Below, piece after piece: positions 1 to 10,301 of a stretch of 64,000 nt of DNA. The notes under the pieces were generated by a model that saw nothing but the letters and a program-made list of their open reading frames with translations, was not told where the DNA came from and did no database searches. Origin of the DNA: Hsuehochloa calcarea (lineage: Eukaryota; Streptophyta; Magnoliopsida; Poales; Poaceae); assembly GCA_036346395.1 (NCBI GenBank), contig CM070604.1:40513662-40577661 (forward strand). The letters run 5' to 3'. The translations under genes were made by a program, and so were the position numbers. Positions within the stretch are counted from its first letter, which is position 1; each line of letters starts with the position of its first letter.

Positions 1-1
1 G

Positions 2-574
2 ATATGCGGCCATGTGTTACTACGTCATATGTACCCTTTCGAGAGATACATGGGAATTCTGAAGTCCTACGTACGGAATCGATCTCGGTCGGAGGGCAGT
101 ATCATCGAAGGTTACGCAACCGAAGAGGTCATTGAGTTCTTCGTGGACTACATGGCTCAGGTGGAACCGATAGGTGTGCCTCTATCTCGTCACGAGGGGA
201 GACTGGAGGGTATCGGGACCATCGGGAGGAAAGCAATCACTCCCGATCTAGATACATACGCGTATGCCCATTTCACGGTCTTGCAACACATGACCCAAGT
301 GTCCCCGTACATCGACGAGCACAAAGACATGGTACGCCAACAGAATCTAGACCGGTCGAAAGTTTGGATAACGAGAGAGCACAACCGTCGGTTCAACGAA
401 TGGTTAAAGATGCGATTCACTTGGAGGTCATCAAGTGATGAAACGCTGCTATGGTTAGCCAAAGGACCAAAATTTACAATTGTTATATGGCAAGGATACG
501 ACATAAATGGGTACACGTTTTATACCGCAGCTCAGGATAAGAAGAGCCTGATCCGAGCAGCGGTGTTGCGATAG
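2..574 (+). pseudogene. CACTA transposase (TNPD) C-terminal part, DUF4218 region, 5'-truncated by window edge
   Basis: The frame is open to the left edge and contains the DUF4218 hallmark RHMYPFERYMGILKSYVRN followed by an EGYATEEVIEFFVDYM-like segment, which is characteristic of the tail of CACTA TNP2/TNPD transposases. The catalytic DDE part would lie further left. The frame stops at 572-574, immediately before the DUF4216 segment, which in intact elements belongs to the same or an adjacent exon. The apparent start at 14 is a GTG and is not a real translation start. Family assignment is confident; functionality is not claimed. Confidence 0.8.
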
Positions 575-1042
575 ATGCATTTCACGAGGGTTCAATACCG
601 TGGGGGCACGCGGGTTGAACTCGTACTATGGGTTCATAGAGGATATTTGGGAGCTCGACTATATACTTTTCAAGATCCCCTGTTTCGATGTCATTGGGTT
701 AAACTTCCGCAGGGCGTGAAGGTCGACAAGTACGGCGTCACTACTGTGGACCTCAAACGGGTCGGATACAAGGACGAACCATTCGTACTCGCTAAGAAAG
801 TTGTTCAAGTTTTTTATGTAACGGACCCAGCAAATAAGAACCGCCACGTAGTTTTTCATGGGAAAAGAAGGATTGTCGGAGTTGAGAATGTCGTGGATGA
901 GGAAGAGTACAATCAATTTGACGAGTTGCCTCCTTTCGGAGACGGCATCAGACTGGAGGAAGAACCCAGTGAGGCAGCTAGCTATATGCGCGTCGATCAT
1001 CATGAAGGACTATATTTCAATGAAGCATGTATTCCATTGTAA
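575..1042 (+). pseudogene. CACTA transposase tail, DUF4216 region (frameshifted)
   Basis: Residues reading VGYKDEPFVLAKKVVQVFYV followed by a DPANKNRHVV segment match the DUF4216 domain found at the C-terminus of CACTA transposases. The beginning of the domain (YYGFIEDIWELDYILFKIP) is in another frame at about 625-685 and the rest is in this frame, so there is at least one frameshift near 685-700. The ORF ends at 1042 with an acidic tail (DEEEYNQFDELPPF) that is also usual for these proteins. Confidence 0.75.
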
Positions 1043-1720
1043 TTTGATGTTAACATGTGTTATGGACTTGTCATCTCAAATGTTGATGTTAATACAGACT
1101 TGTTAGAGTTATCAGCTTGTTGAGAATATCATCTTTGAAACCTTGTTGGAAATACACACAAATGGGCAAATGTGTTTTGTCATTTGAGCAAAATTAAAAG
1201 TGCATTGCTTCTGTGGCCTAGCGGTCTGACCGGCAATTAGTTGTGTTTCTAGGGGGCAATGCACTGCATGAGAAATTCTGGAAAATTCATACACGGTTGA
1301 TCTTGAAGTTAGGATCACTGTAAAAAGTTTAGAATTTTTGGAGCTGTGGAGCTACCTCTGGAAATTGATTTTTAGACAATATAACTATGTTAATTAGTTA
1401 TGACATTGCTACTTCTTGATTAATTTGGGTTGGGAAATGAATAAAATTTAAGATAGTGCACGCCAACAACTGAAATTTGAAGGGATAATGTTAAGAAAGA
1501 TTAGTCAAACCATAAACTCAATCTAGAGATAAAAAATGAAAGACTCGACGACTTCAGCAGAATATTATGTAATTGTAATTTCTACAATATAATTTGAGAT
1601 GTTCAATTCATTTTCATATATTTTCTTTACTACGTATCCTATATTTAGGTTCAATGGGTAACTTCTATTTGTTTATGTAATCATTGCGTACGTAACTCAT
1701 ATAGATAGCAAGTAAGCGAG
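1043..1720. other. Non-coding interior of the CACTA element
   Basis: AT-rich spacer between the transposase tail and the next ORF. No coding homology, RNA gene or clear repeat was seen. Confidence 0.5.
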
Positions 1721-2952
1721 ATGGCAGAGGCACCGTCTTCGCCGCCGTCAGCGACGTCGCCGAATGCGTCTGGATCTTCGATCAAGATGGTACGCAAGCG
1801 AGATGGCAGAGGAATCTCCAAATTGCCCTCGGGCCGCACGACTATCACGGAGGTAAGTGACGTTAGGATCCCTCTGAGTCCAAAGAATGCAGCTGCGAGA
1901 TTCTGGACCGTCTGCGGGGTACTTGGAAGGGAACGGGTCCCCATCACCAACCCAAGCTGGAAGTCTCTGACGGATGTAGAGAGAGCCCAGCTGTGGACTG
2001 AAATTTCTGCCTCGTTCACTTTCCCAGAAGCAGACCAGGCACGCGTGCGACGGCAGGCGTTCCTCGCTATGTGCCACGCGTGGAGGACCCTCAAGAGCAC
2101 GCTTGTCACAAAGTACATGAACACGGATTGGACGCCCTTCACGAAGTATCATTTCTTATCGCGGGATACATGGGACGCCTTTGTGTAGATGAAGACGACG
2201 GCCGAATTTCAGGAGCAAAAGTGCGGCACACAGAGCTCTCCAGGCACAAAACACTCACCGCCACAAACTCGGCACCGCTGGTGCGCGGTAAAGACATGCG
2301 ATGGGGCGGAGGAGGATGAGGCGCTACGGACCGTTCTTTGAGATCTCGATGAGAGTGCGCTCGAGTCTGGTTAAGGGCGAGGGCATCAGCTACGTCTTCA
2401 GGCGGCATCTCTTTCACAAACCCGGCAGATGAGGCAGTGTCCCAATGCCTGAGAAATATGTCGAACCACTTAGTTGTTAATAAGTCCATAACTTTACGGT
2501 GTCTATAATAACATGATGTCCTCTTGCAAGAAGCATTGAGTTCTGCATATTCCCAAGGTTCCTTCCAAGTAGATAGGGAGAAAGATATACTATCTACAGC
2601 CTTGGGAAACAAGGAGCACACAGGTCGCACGCGAGGCGTTGGGGTTTACATACCTTGGAGGGATGAATTTCGACACAACTCCGACACATATATGAGTAGG
2701 AAGAGATCTAAGGACCAGCACGACGCCCGGTTGGAACATGTGCTTACTGAAAAATTTCAAACACAAATAACAATCTTGCAGAACCAAGTAAATCAACTCC
2801 TCCAGGCGCAAGCCGCCCCCGTTAATTTGGGAGCAAGTCCTCCTCGACATCGAAGTAGCGTCGCGTCCACACATAATTCTGGACATGACGACGTTCAATT
2901 ACCGATTGACGACATCGAGGTAATATACATATCTGGAATGCTCCAAAGATAG
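1721..2952 (+). pseudogene. Ptta/En-Spm family transposase-like ORF (TNPA-type), broken
   Basis: The ATG at 1721 opens a 155-codon frame. Its segment RGISKLPSGRTTITEV, then AAARFWTVCGVLGRERVP, then LWTEISASFTFPEADQARVR is the layout of the plant Ptta/En-Spm transposase family that accompanies TNPD in grass CACTA elements. The frame stops at 2188, but recognisable continuation appears in other frames (MKTTAEFQEQ at about 2188; ALGNKEHTGRTRG near 2600, followed by a coiled-coil-prone stretch to about 2830). At least two frame changes are therefore needed, so this copy is dead. In intact relatives this protein is thought to bind subterminal repeats. Confidence 0.7.
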
Positions 2953-2995
2953 ACCTATATGACGTCCTAGCTAATTGTGTCTCATTTTGTAGGAG

Positions 2996-4735
2996 TTGAC
3001 GCCTTGCAAGCTCCAAGTGAGGATGGTTGGGTCTATTCTTATTGAGGCTGGGCGGAGTATGGTGTATCCATACCAGGAAGGGATAGTGCAGCACGGCGCC
3101 CAGCTGGTGCAGGGTTACACCAGGGTCCTGGTGGATATGGTACATAACAATTTCATGGCCATCCCACTGGAGATTCGTCCAAACGAAAAAATCAGAACAC
3201 TAGGGGATGCCATGTACACTTTTATCCAGAGGCCCAAGAAGGACATCGCCCTGGACCCTACACTGACGTGATATCGACACTACCCTACCTCTGCAATAGG
3301 ACCCTCGATGAGTCCGCCTCAACCTTCACTTCAGAAGGCCGCCTCATTGGTTCCTATCGAGAATACGCCGAAGGGACAAGAAAAACGTGTCACCATATCG
3401 GTCTCTGAGTAGTCTCACGGGAAGACGGGACGCAGGCAACTCGTTAAGGCGAAATCGATATCGAAGAACACTCAGGCGCCTGCCAAGCCAGGGAAATACT
3501 CCATCGGAAGTCCGTTGGTCTCCAACACAGAACTACACGACTCAGAACTAGCTTGCCAATCTTTGCATGACTAGTACCTGTGCAAGACTCGAGAGGAGGG
3601 GGACTATACTGGAATCATCGTCAGATACAAGAGGGAGCATTTTCTCCACGAGCCGGGCCACTTCGTTGTGTGCTTCGACGACTTATTCGACCTATACAAC
3701 CTCAATGCCCTCGACGCATCACTTCTACGATGCTGGACACTGTAAGTGTGTACAATCAAGTTCTACACTCACGTGATACTGATAAATATCACAACTCATT
3801 ACTTATGTACAGATACATTATGAAATGTGCCCGTCAACTCAAAGAACCGGTGGGTTTCCTCGACCCACACGTGATCTCTGAGCAAACAATCAACCAAGAC
3901 GCATTCTACGTCGAGAATTACATAAAAATAGGATTGCTTGCTCTGGACGACAGGGAGTACATAATGGTACCCTACAACCAGAAGTAAGTGCTTCACTACT
4001 TGTTATACAAATTTTGTTTGAACATAGATTTATGACTATAGCGACATACATGAGTAGGTTCCACTGGATTCTTCTAATCACTGTACCAAAGAGGAACACG
4101 GTATTGTACCTTAATTCCCTACTGAACAAAAACCACGACTTCACCCTTCTTAAAGGAATACTCGACAGGTATATTCATTTCCTCCACACATTATAACTCT
4201 ATTGTAGTCTTCCTTCATTTGAAATGGACGCGGATAACTTTTTGGAATCATGTAGGTCGTTCATCGGCTATGTTGCCAAGGGAGGGGTATACAAGGGATC
4301 GAGCACCACACTGACTCATAGGATGCGGTTTCGGTACGCGCTACAACACAATAATCCTATATCACACTTCGTAATATTGCGTCTCGAACTGACTGTACCT
4401 ATATATGTAATTCTATTTTTGTAGTGCAGCCAGCAAAAACGAGATCACCTATGCACATTCTACATATGCCATCATATGCCGCTATTGATTGGTTCTAGTA
4501 GGTTTGTCAATCTCGCAATAATTATTTTCTAATTATAAATTTAAATATATGTGCTTACTACTTTACTCCTGCTGTCGACAGGTCTTGAATATAGAGTTAA
4601 ATGCACTCGACATGAACGAGGTCACGTACGTTCGAGGGGCGCTCTGTAGCTTCATCAAGGCAGACATCGTTAACCCCAACGGAGAGTTTCACGCCGTCGA
4701 CACCGATGAACGACCTTCGAACAATTGATTCAATA
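2996..4735 (+). pseudogene. C-terminal Ptta region plus Ulp1-like cysteine protease domain of the CACTA ORF, fragmented
   Basis: At 2996-3271 a conserved pre-protease block is readable, with GYTRVLVDMVHNNF and LGDAMYTFIQ. Pieces of a C48/Ulp1-like domain follow in different frames: HEPGHFVVCFDDLFDLYNLN near 3650, HVISEQTINQDAFYVENYI near 3870-3930, and FHWILLIT plus VLYLNSL near 4060-4125, where His is the expected catalytic residue and the usual Asp reads as Asn. A possible nucleophile Cys occurs in HLCTFYICHHM near 4450-4480. Intron-like gaps and frameshifts separate the pieces. Such domains are common passengers in grass CACTA elements. Activity is unlikely. Confidence 0.6.
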
Positions 4736-4949
4736 TTGTAATTCGCTTTGAGTAGTTGTAATTCAATTTGTAACTCTACCGACAATACTTTGAAATATTC
4801 TTTTGCAATTGATTTTCAGTTAAATGATCACTTTCAGTTATTAGATTCATCTGTGATGTACCTGTTTTTGCTTGTTTGTTTTTAGAGGGCATGGCTAGCA
4901 ATTCCTGAGACTAGCTGAAAATATGACAAAAATTAGTTAGGTACAAGAA

Positions 4950-5470
4950 CTATCACAGACGATTTTTGTTGAAACTGTCTGTGAAGGGCCACTATTAGAG
5001 ACGGTTTCTACGAAGAACCGTCTGTGATATACCACTATCACAGACGATTCTTGGTTGAAAAACCGTCCGTGATATACCACTATCACAGACGATTCTTGTT
5101 TGAAAAATCGTATGTGAAGTCACTACTACACAAAAGGTCATCACAGACGGTTCAGAACCGTCATCACAGACGTTTTTTGAACCGTCTGAATTTGTACGTC
5201 TGTGATAACAGGCGATCAACCGTCTGTGATAAGGATCAACACAGACGGTTTAAAAAAAACCGTCTGTGAAGAGTCACTATCACAACCGTCTGTGATATAC
5301 CACTATCACAGACGGTTCTTGGTTGCAACAGTATGTGATACATTTATATCACAGACGGGAAATGAAAAACCGTCTGTGATACTAATAACCGCCTGTTATC
5401 ACAGACGTACAAAATCAGACGGTTTAAATGACGGTTCGAACCGTCTGTGATGACCTTTTGTGTAGTAGTG
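4950..5470. repeat. CACTA subterminal repeat array
   Basis: Many copies of TCACAGACGGTT and its complement AACCGTCTGTGA occur at roughly 20-40 bp spacing in both orientations. In CACTA elements these subterminal motifs are transposase binding sites. The same core recurs in the element at 8388-9721, which implies a common mobilising family. Confidence 0.85.
5121..5470. mobile_element. 350-bp CACTA-terminated foldback segment
   Basis: The segment starts CACTACTACACAAAAGG at 5121 and ends with its exact complement at 5470. The terminal inverted repeats stay recognisable for about 100 bp on each side. Flanking triplets are AGT on the left and ACA on the right, so no 3-bp TSD is visible. It may be a CACTA MITE fused to, or forming, the right end of the larger element. 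Confidence 0.65.
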
Positions 5471-8387
5471 ACATCAACTACTTGCTGTCCATTCCTAGAT
5501 TCATAAGCATAAGCAAATCATCTCTATTAGGCAACATCATAGAGTTCTTAAATAATACACGCAGCTCTAGAAACGAATTTACCTGATAATTGAGTTGACG
5601 AGTACGTGCCGAGTAATTGGACCTTGCACATCATTCATGGCAGCAAGAAAAGGAGTGTATCAAGTTGTAATTTTTTAAAAATATTTTGTGATATTGGTTA
5701 TAATGCAAACATATAATTCGTCATATTTTGAGCTTTTCTGTTACGATGGATATGTCTTAAGTTCGCGTTCTCGTCACCAAAATCCTGGCGGAAAATATGG
5801 GCAAAGTTGATCGAACTGATCACCGTGTCTAGGAGATTCAGATTTCAGCAGGCTGGTTGAATTGATCTGTCAAGTGGCACTGATCATACGCTTGCGTATG
5901 TCTGCTTCAACTTGCGTATGTCTGCTTCAAGGACGAGCAGACAACCAGACAATCAGACACGTCGTCACTGACTGAGTTGTTGTGCGAATAAATTAGCTGC
6001 AAGACGGGCACGATCGAAGCCAATCGTGCGCTGCATTGCATGGCTTAGCCGCTCCTGCAGCTTTCATGCCGTGTCGTTGTTCAACGACTTGTTGCCATCG
6101 TCTGTCTGTCTGTCTGTCTGATTTTACGTACGTATGCGCAACTTGGCCTAGCTCAGCGCCGTCACCGCGGAGCTCGGATCTCTCACGGGTACGTAAGCGA
6201 GTGTATGCAGCAGTAAATTTACCAACGACCGGTCCAGTATGTATACATGTTCCGCTGCATGTATACCTAGTTGCATGTATACCCTGTCTCACACGCGAGA
6301 ATTTTATAGGGATTTTCCAAAAATACGATGTAACTCCTCTAAAATCCCTGTATTCCAGACATAGCTCTTGTACATATATTAATTCAATAATTTAAAACTT
6401 GACTACCCTGTTCCTATAGGCTACACAGTGTCCAAAGAGAGAAATTCCATGTAGGGCCGATCAGAATTGGCCCCTGTTGCCTGACCGACCGATTGGAACT
6501 TTTTTAGATTATACGTAACATACACGCACACATACGAGTATATTTTCTTAGCACATGCTTAAACAGGTAGAGGTAGGGAATAAATCCATAACCTCATAAA
6601 TTTTCTACTGAAGTGCACTTTTACATGTGCATAATAAGTGAGTACCAAGATTTAAATCCTAATCGACCACAACTCCACATCAGCCAGAGGTGGTTCCCAG
6701 CCTATTGGACCCGGCAATACATGTTACTTATTGTTGTCTACAGTTCGTGGTCAAGGTGGTCCAAGCCGATGGCCGACAGATTCTGCACCCAAACTAGGTT
6801 AGATTGGTCCGGCGATCTCAATGCAACTAGCTCTGCTCCAAAGATCTCATACCTGAATTGGCAGTGAGAGAAATGAAAGATTGATGTAGGGACCGAAGTA
6901 TGGGGTGACCCGGGAGAGGATTACAAACAGTACAGGCCGGTGCAGAAAGCTCTTGAATTGACAGTGTCCAGTCCAAAAAGAACTGTGTTTTACACATGCG
7001 TGAGAACGAGGAAGAGGAGGTTGTTGCTCACCCTAACGGTTAGAATCGACAGGTGAAGCTGGCAACCGGAGCTGGAGTAGGTGACTGGCGTGGCTTGGTC
7101 TAGCTCCGGCTGCCGTCTTGGGTTCTCTTTCACCCAAGGCGGAGAGGAGGGGAGAAGTTGGGGGAGATGCCAAAGGAGGACCGGGGGAGCAAGGTAACGT
7201 GTTCGGGCATGACACGTTGGCCCTACCGCAGAGGCGGCGGGGTGGGTGAGGTCGGTCTTGTGGCGAGGAGGAGAGGAGGTGACGAGGCCGGAGGGAGAAG
7301 AGGAGCCAAGGCGAAGGCCGCGACCAAGGATGCATCAGTAGCATGCGTGGACACCGAGGTAGAGGGGCGACAGCGATGGTGGTGGCGGAGCCGAGGCCGA
7401 GTGGCGGTCTTGGCGGAACCAACACAACGTTGAGCGGCGGTGGATCGGCGGCACCGAGACGAGGGAGGCAGCAGCTGAGGGTGTGATGGCAGCAGAGGAG
7501 GTAGCACATGCGGCATCAGTGCGGCGATGATGCGAGAGGCGGTGAGGTCGAGCGCGACAGTGGTGGAGGCGGCCTCTAGCCGGATATGGACTCGCTCGGC
7601 CGGAGAAGGAAGGAGGAGGGAGGTGTTGCTGGTGGAGGGAAGAAGAGAGGAAGAAAAGACAGAAGAAGAAAGGGGAAGAGAGTAGAAGAAAGAAAATAAG
7701 AAAAGGGAGAAAAGAAGAAGAAGGAAATGAGGAAAAAGAAAGGTATTTTTTCCCTTGATTTTTGGATTTTGGGTCTATTAGAGAGCATATTACAAGCTGC
7801 ATAGCACTGCCTACCTAGTTATCTATTGGAGAAGGAGAACATGTACGTCTGATCAAATATCAATCATTCTTCTGCATACGGTGTTATGTGCACATGTAGA
7901 GCTGCACGAGTAACCATGTGTGGCTGGCTCACATGGTAGGGCTTTCACTATTTTCTCACAGCAATACCATTCAAAATAAACAAAAATAAAATTGCCATCG
8001 GTACCATGAACGGAACACTTTGCATGAATAAATTTTTTTAAGGGTTTTGTTTTTTTAAGGATACTTTAAGTGTTTTGTTAGAGCTGATGGAGTTAAGATG
8101 TAAGGCATCAATACTCTACAGCTATCCCTTTCGAAGTTGATCTCAACCGTTGTTTCACCGAGACTGTGAGAAATGCACATATTGCAGAATTTTAAGCTCG
8201 GTTGCAGATATGTTACTATTTACAATTCCCTTAAATTCCGAATAAAAAATATCATATTCGAGGTCAATCCAGACAGGCAATAAAAAGACAAAACAAAGCA
8301 CCATGATTTATTTGGAACACATATTTTTAATTTTATAGATTTTTCGCTGTGGTAAATTAATTTCTGGCAAAAATTTAGAAAAAAAGA
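5471..8387. other. Intergenic stretch, no recognised gene
   Basis: Contains a tandem 20-bp duplication (CTTGCGTATGTCTGCTTCAA, about 5891-5931), a short (TCTG)n run near 6100, a GC-rich block at 7030-7600 whose open frames look like composition artefacts, and a purine-only tract at about 7600-7740. No protein family was recognised on either strand. Confidence 0.5.
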
Positions 8388-8577
8388 CACTACTACAAAA
8401 CAGGTCATAGAAGACGCCTCATCACATACGGTTATTTAAAACCGTCTATAATAAAATAATCACATACGGTTCCAAGACGAACCGTCTGTGATATCGGTTC
8501 TAACCACGAACTGTCTGTGATACTGAGAATATCACAGACGGTTCGTATCACAGACGGTTCTAACCGTCTGTGACTTT

Positions 8578-9031
8578 AGATTTTACCATGGCTTGAATTT
8601 TTACCATGGTTTGGAATCTCTCTGATTTTACCATGGCAGTCAATACTCTGTCGTGGTAGAATTTGAGCACATAATCCTCTGCCGCGACACATAATCCTCT
8701 GCCGCGACACATAATCCTCTATCGCGGTAGTTAATCCTCTGTCGCGGCACATAATCCTCTGCCGCGGCAGCTAATTCTTTGCCGCGGCACATAATCCTCT
8801 GTCGCGGCACATAATCCTCAGTAGAGGATTGGTTACAGCGGCAGAGGATTATGTGTCACGGCAGAGGAATAGCTACCGCGGCAGAGGATTGTGTGCCCAA
8901 ATCCTACCACGACAGAGTATTGGCTGCCTTGGTAAAATCAGAGAGTAAGGAAAATTCCAAAACCATGGTAAAAATCAAAGCCATGGTAAAATCAAAGAGT
9001 AAGGAAAATTCAAAGCCATGGTAAAATATAA
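8578..9031. repeat. Long imperfect inverted repeat (hairpin) inside the CACTA element
   Basis: The left arm reads TTTTACCATGG blocks, then CAATACTCTGTCGTGGTAG, then CACATAATCCTCTGCCGCGG. The right arm repeats the same series in reverse complement and reverse order. The turn is a small perfect hairpin, AATCCTC-AGTA-GAGGATT, at about 8813-8830. The right arm is shorter because the left arm carries extra tandem units. Confidence 0.8.
8664..8822. repeat. Tandem array of about 19-bp units
   Basis: About eight units of the form CATAATCCTCTGCCGCGGCA with point changes (GTCGCGG, ATCGCGG, AATTCTTTG variants) sit in the left arm of the inverted repeat. Confidence 0.85.
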
Positions 9032-9721
9032 AATCACAGACGGTTTTATACAAAAACCGTCTGTGATACTTTTGTTTTGTTGGGCGAGAAAACAAAAATT
9101 TGCACTTAATGGGCGGGCTGCCGAAAATCTCTTTATATTAACAGAGTCCTCCATCTCCTCCTTTGCCATCTCCATCTCCTCCTTTACCATTTCTCCTCTG
9201 CCATCTCCGTCTCACCCTGATCTTGCGCTCTGGCCTCCCTCGAGCTCGTCGCCTTCGGCCTCCTCCACCTCGCCCCAGCCTTGTCGTCGTCGGCCTCCCA
9301 TGACCTCGTCGTCCCCGGACTCCTCTACTTCGTCGCCCCGTCCTCCCCTGAGCTCGTCGCCCGCGGCCTCCTCCACCTCGCCCCGGCCTCATTGTCACCG
9401 GCCTCCCACGACCTCGTCACCCCAGCCTCCCACGACTTCAGTCTCTCTACCCCCCCTTTTGCTCTGTGATGTGTTAGTGCTCTGTGAATGGATTGAGTTG
9501 ATGCTACTGTGATGCTATGGCTATTGTGGGAAAGCTAACGAAAAGTTCAATCCGAAAATCCATATCAGATTCATTCGCGAGGCTCTAGACGAAGTGAAAA
9601 TCTATTTTCGTTTTTTTCAATAGAAAAGGCTATCACAGACGGTTCTAAATAAGAACCGTCTGCAAAAACCGTATGTGATGATTGTTTAGAACCGTCTGTG
9701 ATGAGGTTTTGTGTAGTAGTG

Positions 9722-10301
9722 AGAAAAACTCTACTTAGGTCCGTTTAAAACCCAAAAATATCATACTCCATCGAGTTAGCGGTCATACTTTCGAAACTTC
9801 AGTTTTTACAATATTTAAATTGGATAACTAAAAATTATGTATATAGGTTTATCTTGAAAAATACTTTTATAATATTAGATTTTATAAATATATTATAATA
9901 CGACTGAAGGAGTAGTTTAATTTTCACCGAGCCGGAAAAAATTGCCGTGTTTCAAACGGGCCTCTCGCTTCTGCCGGCTCTTCGAGGCCTTCTCCCTCCC
10001 GAGCTCCCGGCTCGAGGAATCCCCTGCCGCGGCCATCACCCGTGGTAACCCCACCACCACCCGCCAACCTTTATGTACCCCACCGCGGTGGCCATAATGG
10101 TATAAGTTAACCCCCTTCCCTTCAACTCCCGGTGCTCCGTTCCCAGTGTTCACTCTAAATAACCCCGTCCCCCTTCCCTCCCACCTTCAACTTCAAGCAC
10201 ACACCCCAAGCCCCACCACCACCACCTTGCTGCCACCGCCTCGTGAGCGCGCCGCCACTGCGCGCGCGGGGATTCGTGCCGCGGAGTGTGCGCTCGCGGC
10301 G
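9722..10301 (+). promoter_or_regulatory. Putative promoter and 5' UTR of the K+ channel gene
   Basis: This is the interval between the CACTA element and the channel start codon. TATA-like stretches are TATAAGTTAA at 10101-10110 and CTCTAAATAA at 10153-10162, followed by a CA-rich leader (CACCACCACC around 10216-10225) typical of grass 5' UTRs. The transcription start cannot be fixed from sequence alone. The CACTA element ends only about 580 bp upstream of the start codon. Confidence 0.35.

Larger units (their letters stand above)
1..5470 (+). mobile_element. CACTA (En/Spm) DNA transposon, right part
   Basis: The left end lies outside the window. Coding remnants in typical CACTA order are visible: DUF4218 and DUF4216 regions of the TNPD-type transposase, a Ptta/En-Spm type ORF, then a Ulp1-like cysteine protease region. 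From about 4950 the sequence turns into subterminal repeats in both orientations (core CACAGACGGTT / AACCGTCTGTG) and ends at 5470 with CCTTTTGTGTAGTAGTG, the complement of CACTACTACACAAAAGG. All ORFs are broken, so the copy is not expected to be autonomous. A matching 3-bp target duplication cannot be tested because the left end is missing. Confidence 0.85.
8388..9721. mobile_element. Complete non-autonomous CACTA element, 1334 bp
   Basis: The left end is CACTACTACAAAACAGG at 8388 and the right end is the complement, finishing GTAGTAGTG at 9721. It is flanked by AGA at 8385-8387 and AGA at 9722-9724, the 3-bp target duplication expected of CACTA. Subterminal CACAGACGGTT motifs lie at both ends. 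Inside there is a long imperfect inverted repeat (about 8578-9031) with a tandem array, and a C-rich segment at about 9150-9440 built of degenerate repeats around CTCGTCGCC and GCCTCC. No transposase is present. Confidence 0.9.

Noticed and set aside
7033..7802. Overlapping Pro/Leu/Ser-rich frames on the minus strand
   Set aside because: Low complexity, several frames open at once, no recognised domain or splice structure.
8664..8822. CRISPR-like array of short repeats
   Set aside because: Plant DNA, units are contiguous without spacers, and the array is part of an inverted repeat in a transposon.
9018..9512. 164-codon Ser/Pro-rich frame as a real gene
   Set aside because: Starts in a CACTA subterminal repeat and runs into degenerate short repeats; no homology recognised.
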